Below are positions 1 through 7,351 of a stretch of DNA of 7,351 bases, in pieces. The translations under genes were made by a program, and so were the position numbers. The stretch covers positions 1 to 7,351 of the forward strand of contig CALMNV010000203.1 of the NCBI GenBank assembly GCA_937873285.1, written 5' to 3'. Source of the stretch: an uncultured Intrasporangium sp. GTDB taxonomy: Bacteria; Actinomycetota; Actinomycetes; Actinomycetales; Dermatophilaceae. A model generated the notes under the pieces. That model ran no database searches, had not been told where the DNA came from, and was given only the letters and a program-made list of their open reading frames with translations. Positions within the stretch are counted from its first letter, which is position 1. Each line of letters starts with the position of its first letter.

Positions 1-15
1 AAATGCCCCCCCCTC

Positions 16-33
16 ATCGAGTGGTCAGTTCCG
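16..33 (-). repeat. Degenerate inverted copy of the palindromic repeat
   Basis: On the minus strand this 18-bp stretch matches the repeat unit of the array at 92-209 at 15 of 18 positions, so it lies inverted relative to the four array copies. It lacks the perfect palindromic core (GTGGTCAG on the plus strand in place of GTGGCCAC). A cluster of direct copies plus an inverted outlier resembles REP/REPIN-type intergenic repeats, but that class assignment is inference. A run of eight C lies just to its left (6-13). Confidence 0.55.
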
Positions 34-91
34 CACAGCCGGCTTGGCCCACGCAACCGGACGACCCCTACTGCGGTGCGGCCCAAGTGTG

Positions 92-209
92 CGGAAGTGG
101 CCACTCGACCCCGTCCCGGGGCGTACCGAACTGGCCACTCGACCTGTTTGGGGCGGACGGAAGTGGCCACTCGACATGGTCCCGGGGCGGACGGAAGTGG
201 CCACTCGAC
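92..209. repeat. Tandem array of four 18-bp palindrome-centred repeats
   Basis: Four copies of CGGAAGTGGCCACTCGAC begin at 92, 126, 158 and 192. Copies 1, 3 and 4 are identical; copy 2 (126-143) differs at two positions. Each of the three identical copies contains the perfect 10-bp palindrome AGTGGCCACT. The spacers (16, 14 and 16 bp) also resemble each other, with a shared GGGGCG core, so the true unit is about 34 bp. The 34/32/34 period is not a multiple of three, so the array does not encode a repeated peptide in one frame. It lies in the gap beyond the last gene of the operon. Possible roles are a REP-like repeat, a protein-binding array, or a transcript 3'-end structure, since any two palindromic cores can pair. 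I do not recognise the family. Confidence 0.9.
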
Positions 210-244
210 GAGGGGAGGGGGCAGGCCGGAGGAGGGGACGACGG
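210..244 (-). terminator. C-rich, G-poor segment after the last gene; possible Rho site
   Basis: The 35 nt directly after the stop codon of the DUF2550 gene would read in the transcript as 23 C, 7 U, 5 G and no A. A strong excess of C over G in an unstructured stretch is the usual signature of a Rho loading (rut) site. Its place right after the last gene of a long co-directional cluster fits a Rho-dependent end, with the palindromic array just beyond it. No intrinsic stem plus T-run is visible. The assignment is inference from composition only. Confidence 0.35.
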
Positions 245-685
245 TCAGGCGACGTTCATGGTGTAGTAACCGGGCGGCGCGGCCTCCTGCCACGAGCGCA
301 GCGCGGTGTAGGCGGGCGTCTGCAGCGCCAGCTCGAAGGAGGAGGCGTGCGCGGCTGCCGAGACCCGGGAGGCGTCCGGCAGCAGGGGCGGAGTGTCCGC
401 GGCGGGCAGCGGCACCGGGGCGTCGAGCAGCAGCACCTGGCGCGGCCAGCGTTGGCGTGGTCGCAGGGAGAAGCCGCCGAGCGGATACCACTCCAGGGCA
501 CCGTCGCCGAGCCGCAGCAGGCCCATGCGCCACTGCCCGGTGCCCGGCTGGCGAAGCCCGCACAGCGTCAGCGGCAGTCCGCGGGCGATGACACGGCGGC
601 GCAGATAGGTCCCGGCGATCAGGAGCAGGACCAGGATGAGCAGGATGCCGACCACGACCTCGACCGAGACGAGTGCGGGCGGCAT
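245..685 (-). CDS. DUF2550 family membrane-anchored protein
   Basis: This 146-aa protein has an N-terminal hydrophobic helix at about residues 7-27 (VVVGILLILVLLLIAG core), followed at once by a basic patch (YLRRRVIAR). That arrangement predicts a single membrane anchor with the rest of the protein in the cytoplasm. The remainder is a soluble domain with the WRMGLLRLGDGALEWYPLGG stretch (about 52-71), which is typical of DUF2550. Proteins of this size and shape follow atpC in mycobacteria and other actinobacteria; their function is unknown. The ATG start is 10 nt after the atpC stop. A GAGG ribosome binding sequence overlaps that stop codon, so translation is probably coupled to atpC. No catalytic motif is visible. 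The family call rests on recognised sequence character plus position; a role in ATP synthase assembly would be speculation. Confidence 0.85.
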   Translation of the reverse strand: MPPALVSVEVVVGILLILVLLLIAGTYLRRRVIARGLPLTLCGLRQPGTGQWRMGLLRLGDGALEWYPLGGFSLRPRQRWPRQVLLLDAPVPLPAADTPPLLPDASRVSAAAHASSFELALQTPAYTALRSWQEAAPPGYYTMNVA

Positions 686-695
686 GGCAGCGGCC

Positions 696-980
696 TCAGC
701 CGTTGGCGGCGTGCTGCGAGCCGGACACGTCGACGTGCTCGGCCACGATCGTCACGACGTCGGAGTCGACGGAGAGGAACCCGCCATCGACGGTCGCGGT
801 GTGGCGGACGCCGTCGAGGCCTTCGATGGCCACCTCGGCTCCGGCGAGGACGCCGAGCAGGGGGGTGTGCCCGGGCAGGATCCCGAGATCGCCCTCGACC
901 GAGCGCGCCCGCACGAACCTCGCCTCGCCCTCCCACACCTTGCGGTCGGCGGCGACCATCTCCACCTTCAATGAGCTCAC
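696..980 (-). CDS. atpC: F1 ATP synthase epsilon subunit, short form
   Basis: Epsilon sits on the central stalk with gamma and couples rotation to the Fo ring. The 94-aa product has the family hallmarks: a first strand with VEMVAADRKVWEGEA (6-20), the GDLGILPGHTPLL loop (30-42), and the GGFLSVDSDVVTIVAE strand region (66-81). These make up the N-terminal beta-sandwich. The protein ends 13 residues later, so the C-terminal two-helix domain found in about 120-140-aa homologues is missing. This does not look like a frameshift, because the next gene starts 10 nt after the stop. The start is GTG, set by a GGAGG five nt upstream. The gene normally follows atpD directly; here the dehydrogenase gene lies between them. 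Two alternative hairpins precede its ribosome binding site. Confidence 0.95.
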   Translation of the reverse strand: MSSLKVEMVAADRKVWEGEARFVRARSVEGDLGILPGHTPLLGVLAGAEVAIEGLDGVRHTATVDGGFLSVDSDVVTIVAEHVDVSGSQHAANG

Positions 981-992
981 ATGGTCCTCCGG

Positions 993-1029
993 GTGCCGTG
1001 GTTGGCACGAGTTTAGTACCTCGTATGCC
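993..1029 (-). promoter_or_regulatory. Two mutually exclusive hairpins before the atpC ribosome binding site
   Basis: On the minus-strand transcript, bases 1029-1026 and 1023-1020 can pair with 1011-1004 (GGCA + CGAG with CUCG + UGCC, 8 bp, two-nt bulge at 1024-1025). Alternatively bases 1008-1004 (GUGCC) can pair with 997-993 (GGCAC, 6-nt loop). Both use 1008-1004, so only one can form at a time. The second ends two nt from the GGAGG of atpC (990-986). The loop of the first contains the AT-richest part of the gap, with a TAAACT (1015-1010) that fits a weak TANNNT -10 box. No convincing -35 is present. Whether this is an RNA switch, an operator dyad or chance cannot be told here. Confidence 0.3.
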
Positions 1030-1040
1030 GTGCTCTCGCA

Positions 1041-1057
1041 CCGGCCGGAACGGCCGG
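1041..1057 (-). other. Perfect 7-bp GC-only stem-loop after the dehydrogenase stop codon
   Basis: CCGGCCG and CGGCCGG flank a 3-nt loop (1048-1050), two nt after the stop codon of the dehydrogenase gene. The stem is entirely G/C, but the transcript continues as UGCGAGAG rather than a U-run. It is therefore not a standard intrinsic terminator. It could pause polymerase or protect the 3' end of the upstream message after processing. Confidence 0.5.
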
Positions 1058-1059
1058 CG

Positions 1060-2433
1060 TCACGGGCCGGGCCGGTCCTTGGGCACGCGGGGCAGCGTCG
1101 GGTCGAAGTCCTCCCCGAGATCCTGGATCGCGGTCCGCGCGAACACCTGCTGCTGGGTCATCACCCGCTCGGCCCGGCCGCGGCCGAGGAAGCTGATGAC
1201 CCAGTGGAGCAGGGTCGTGACCCGGTGCTTGAAGCCGATGATGTAGACGAGGTGCACGCCGAGCCACATCAGCCAGGCGAGGAAGCCGCTCGTCTGGAAC
1301 CGGCCGATCGACACGACCGCGGAGAACCGGGAGATCGTGGCCATCGAGCCCTTGTCGCGGTATCGGAAGGCCGGAAGCGGCGGCTGGCCCGCAACCCGCC
1401 GCATGAGCTGGTCCGCGGCATACCGGGCGCCCTGGATGGCGACCTGCGCGACACCGGGCAGGCGGTCGCGGAGCATCATGTCGCCGACGACGAACACCTC
1501 GGGGTGACCGGGGAGGGTCAGGTCGGGCAGCACCTGCACTCGACCGGCACGGTCGAGCTCGGCACCGGACTGCTCCGCGAGCTGGGCGCCGAGCGGTGAC
1601 GCGCTGACCCCTGCCGCCCAGACCTTGCAGACCGCCTCGATGCGCTCGCGCTCCCCGTCCGCGCGCTCGACGTCGATCCCGGTCGAGTCCACGCCGACGA
1701 CCGTGGCGCCGAGCCGGACCTCGACCCCAATGGCCTCCAGGCGAGCGCGTGCCCGGCCGCCCAGCCGCTCACCGAACGACGGCAGCACCGCGGATGCCGC
1801 GTCGAGCAGGACGACCCGCGCCGACGCCGGGTCGATGCGCCGGAAGTCCCGCTTCAGGGTGCGGTGGGCGAGCTCGGCGATCTGTCCGGCCATCTCGACC
1901 CCCGTGGGACCGGCGCCGACGACGACGAAGGTCATCAGCCGCTCGATCTCGGCCGGGGTCGAGGCGAGCTCAGCGAGCTCGAAGGAGCCGAAGATGCGTC
2001 CCCGCAGCTCGAGCGCGTCGTCGATGGACTTCATCCCCGGGGCATGCCGGGCGAACCGGTCGTTGCCGAAGTAGGACTGCCCGGCCCCCGCCGCCACGAT
2101 GAGCGAGTCGTACGGCGTCACCGTGACGCGGCCCACCGCCGAGTGGGTCACCGTGCGGGCCTCGAGGTCCAGCCTCGTCACCTCCCCGAGCAGCACCCGC
2201 GCGTTGGCCTGATGCGCGAGCACCTCGCGGGTGGCCGGGGCGATCTCGCCCTCGGAGAGGATGCCGGTCGCGACCTGGTAGAGCAGCGGCTGGAAGAGAT
2301 GGTGCGTCGTCCGCGCCACCAGCGTCACGTCGACGTCCGCGCCGGCCAGCCGCTGCGCGGCGAAGAGCCCGCCGAAACCGGACCCGATGATGACGACTCG
2401 GTGCCGGGGGCCGGCCGGTGTCGTGTCGGTCAT
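1060..2433 (-). CDS. ndh: Type II NADH dehydrogenase (NADH:quinone oxidoreductase, non-pumping)
   Basis: NDH-2 enzymes move electrons from NADH through FAD to membrane quinone without pumping protons. The 457-aa product has the family layout: the FAD-binding GSGFGG (17-22), the FQPLLYQVATGIL segment (47-59), a second dinucleotide fold VVVGAGPTGVEMAG for NADH (170-183), WAAGV (272-276), and the FAD-contacting VFVVGDMM (313-320). AQVAIQ (329-334) matches the quinone-site AQxAxQ motif. The C-terminal stretch at about 383-416 is rich in W, L and F, with basic residues after it, as expected for the amphipathic membrane anchor. The ATG is preceded by CAAGGAG at about 10 nt spacing. It lies on the same strand between atpD (118-nt gap) and atpC (79-nt gap), an unusual place. 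GC content looks like its neighbours', with no sign of recent foreign origin. The gene symbol reflects the family; related carotenoid or ferredoxin reductase functions are less likely. Confidence 0.9.
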   Translation of the reverse strand: MTDTTPAGPRHRVVIIGSGFGGLFAAQRLAGADVDVTLVARTTHHLFQPLLYQVATGILSEGEIAPATREVLAHQANARVLLGEVTRLDLEARTVTHSAVGRVTVTPYDSLIVAAGAGQSYFGNDRFARHAPGMKSIDDALELRGRIFGSFELAELASTPAEIERLMTFVVVGAGPTGVEMAGQIAELAHRTLKRDFRRIDPASARVVLLDAASAVLPSFGERLGGRARARLEAIGVEVRLGATVVGVDSTGIDVERADGERERIEAVCKVWAAGVSASPLGAQLAEQSGAELDRAGRVQVLPDLTLPGHPEVFVVGDMMLRDRLPGVAQVAIQGARYAADQLMRRVAGQPPLPAFRYRDKGSMATISRFSAVVSIGRFQTSGFLAWLMWLGVHLVYIIGFKHRVTTLLHWVISFLGRGRAERVMTQQQVFARTAIQDLGEDFDPTLPRVPKDRPGP

Positions 2434-2472
2434 ATGCGGTGCGCTCCTTGGGTGCTCTGCTGCGGATGTGCA

Positions 2473-2506
2473 CGACGCCGGCGCCCCTGGCGGGACACCG
2501 GCGTCG
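2473..2506 (-). other. 9-bp inverted repeat in the atpD-ndh gap
   Basis: CGACGCCGG (2473-2481) and CCGGCGTCG (2498-2506) are perfect reverse complements around a 16-nt loop. The loop itself can form a short CGCC/GGCG stem. It lies about 40 nt before the ndh start, and no T-run follows on the transcript. It may be a processing or attenuation structure that separates ndh expression from atpD. Confidence 0.45.
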
Positions 2507-2520
2507 GTCGTGTCGCTCGT

Positions 2521-2544
2521 GCTTCGCGGGAGGAGCCGCGAGGC
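2521..2544 (-). other. Stem-loop shortly after the atpD stop codon
   Basis: In the transcript GCCUCGCGG (2544-2536) pairs with CCGCGAAGC (2529-2521) except for one C-A mismatch, leaving a 6-nt loop. It starts seven nt after the atpD stop and precedes a second inverted repeat in the same gap. No U-run follows. A 3'-end protecting or weak terminator role is possible. Confidence 0.4.
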
Positions 2545-2551
2545 CTTGGGC

Positions 2552-6762
<4,211 letters not shown>

Positions 6763-6841
6763 GTCACATCTTCTCCTCGGTCTGGGCCCGCATCCACGGA
6801 CCGTCGGTGTGAAGCGCTTGGTGCACCTGCTGTGGTGGGAC

Positions 6842-7351
6842 TCAGACGTCCAGGGCTCGCCGGACCCCGTCGAGCCTGCGCAGGACAGTCCCGTCGATGA
6901 CCTCCTCGCCGATCTCCACCCGGACCCCACCGAGGACCCGCGGGTCGACGACGGTGTTGACGTGGACCCGGCCTCCGTAGATCCGGCCGAGCGCGGTCGC
7001 GAGCCGCTCCCGCTCGGCGTCGCCGAGGGGGACGGCGGAGGTCACGACGGCGGTCTGCTGCTCCCGCCGCCGTGAGGCCGTCTCGAGGTAGACCTCGACG
7101 GTGCGCTCGAACCGTCGGCCCCGCGCGGCCTGCACCGCGCGGCGGGCGAGGACCAGGGTCTCGGGAGCCACCTTGGCCGCCAGCAGGTTGTCGGCGAGGG
7201 CGAGCCGCCTGTCAGCGGGCACCGCCTCGTCGGTCAAGGCGGTGCGCAGCTGCGGGCTGGAGGCGACGATCCGCTCGAAGCGGAACAGCTCGTCCTCGAT
7301 CCGGTCGGCACGGCCGCTCGTCTCGGCGGACGCGATGACGGACTCGACGGC
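6842..7351 (-). CDS. atpH: F1 ATP synthase delta subunit, C-terminal part (start outside the window)
   Basis: Delta joins the top of the F1 head to the peripheral stalk (b subunit). The frame stays open from the stop at 6842 to the right edge, giving 169 residues that begin [20 protein letters not shown]. The visible part includes [19 protein letters not shown] and [12 protein letters not shown] from the end of the N-terminal helical domain, and the conserved C-terminal [20 protein letters not shown], typical of OSCP/delta. A TTG at 7237 lies in the middle of the conserved helical region and should not be taken as the start. Actinobacterial deltas are about 270 aa, so about 100 residues are missing. 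In mycobacteria delta is fused to a b-type domain; whether that is so here cannot be seen. Confidence 0.95.
   Translation of the reverse strand, partial: AVESVIASAETSGRADRIEDELFRFERIVASSPQLRTALTDEAVPADRRLALADNLLAAKVAPETLVLARRAVQAARGRRFERTVEVYLETASRRREQQTAVVTSAVPLGDAERERLATALGRIYGGRVHVNTVVDPRVLGGVRVEIGEEVIDGTVLRRLDGVRRALDV

Noticed and set aside
92..209. CRISPR array
   Set aside because: The repeats are only 18 bp with 14-16 bp spacers that resemble each other, and there are no cas genes. This is a tandem repeat, not spacer acquisition.
210..240. G-quadruplex on the plus strand
   Set aside because: Only three runs of three or more G are present (212-215, 217-221, 234-237), so a canonical four-run motif is absent. 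A two-tetrad form cannot be argued from sequence alone.
3..266. Plus-strand open frames over the repeat array, with repeated KWPLD and GSGHST peptides
   Set aside because: The repeat period is 34/32/34, so the peptide changes frame from copy to copy. The frames run into the antisense of the DUF2550 gene, with no ribosome binding site seen.
6763..6841. Promoter or terminator in the atpH-atpA gap
   Set aside because: The gap holds only an 8-bp AAGCGCTT palindrome and the atpA ribosome binding site. I see no -10/-35 pair and no convincing stem.

Overview
The window is a high-GC stretch, and every gene in it lies on the minus strand. It reads as the 3' half of an F-type ATP synthase operon from an actinobacterium. 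Three things point to that group: the GC-rich codon use, a DUF2550-type membrane protein directly after atpC (the same neighbour seen downstream of atpC in mycobacteria), and actinobacterial features of the subunits. A Micrococcales-type organism is a reasonable guess, mainly because the epsilon subunit is very short, but the sequence does not prove it.

In transcription order (right to left) the genes are: the C-terminal 169 codons of atpH (delta; its start is beyond the right edge), atpA (alpha), atpG (gamma), atpD (beta), a complete type II NADH dehydrogenase gene (ndh-like), atpC (epsilon, 94 aa), and a 146-aa DUF2550 protein with one N-terminal membrane helix. Delta, alpha, gamma, beta and epsilon together form the F1 head and stalk. 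The membrane Fo genes (atpB, atpE, atpF) would be expected beyond the right edge. The unusual gene is the dehydrogenase. It sits between atpD and atpC, two genes that are normally adjacent, so an electron-entry enzyme of the respiratory chain is placed inside the operon of the enzyme that spends the proton gradient.

The gaps between genes hold structure. A perfect 15-bp stem-loop follows the atpA stop codon. Two smaller stems lie between atpD and ndh. A perfect 7-bp stem follows the ndh stop, and two mutually exclusive hairpins precede the atpC ribosome binding site. None is followed by a T-run, so they look more like RNA processing, stability or attenuation elements than simple intrinsic terminators.

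The left end (1-244) has no supportable gene. It holds a C-rich, G-poor transcript segment directly after the last stop codon (Rho-site-like), then four direct copies of an 18-bp repeat with a 10-bp palindromic core at 32-34-bp period, and one degenerate inverted copy near the left edge. Positions 34-91 show nothing I can name.
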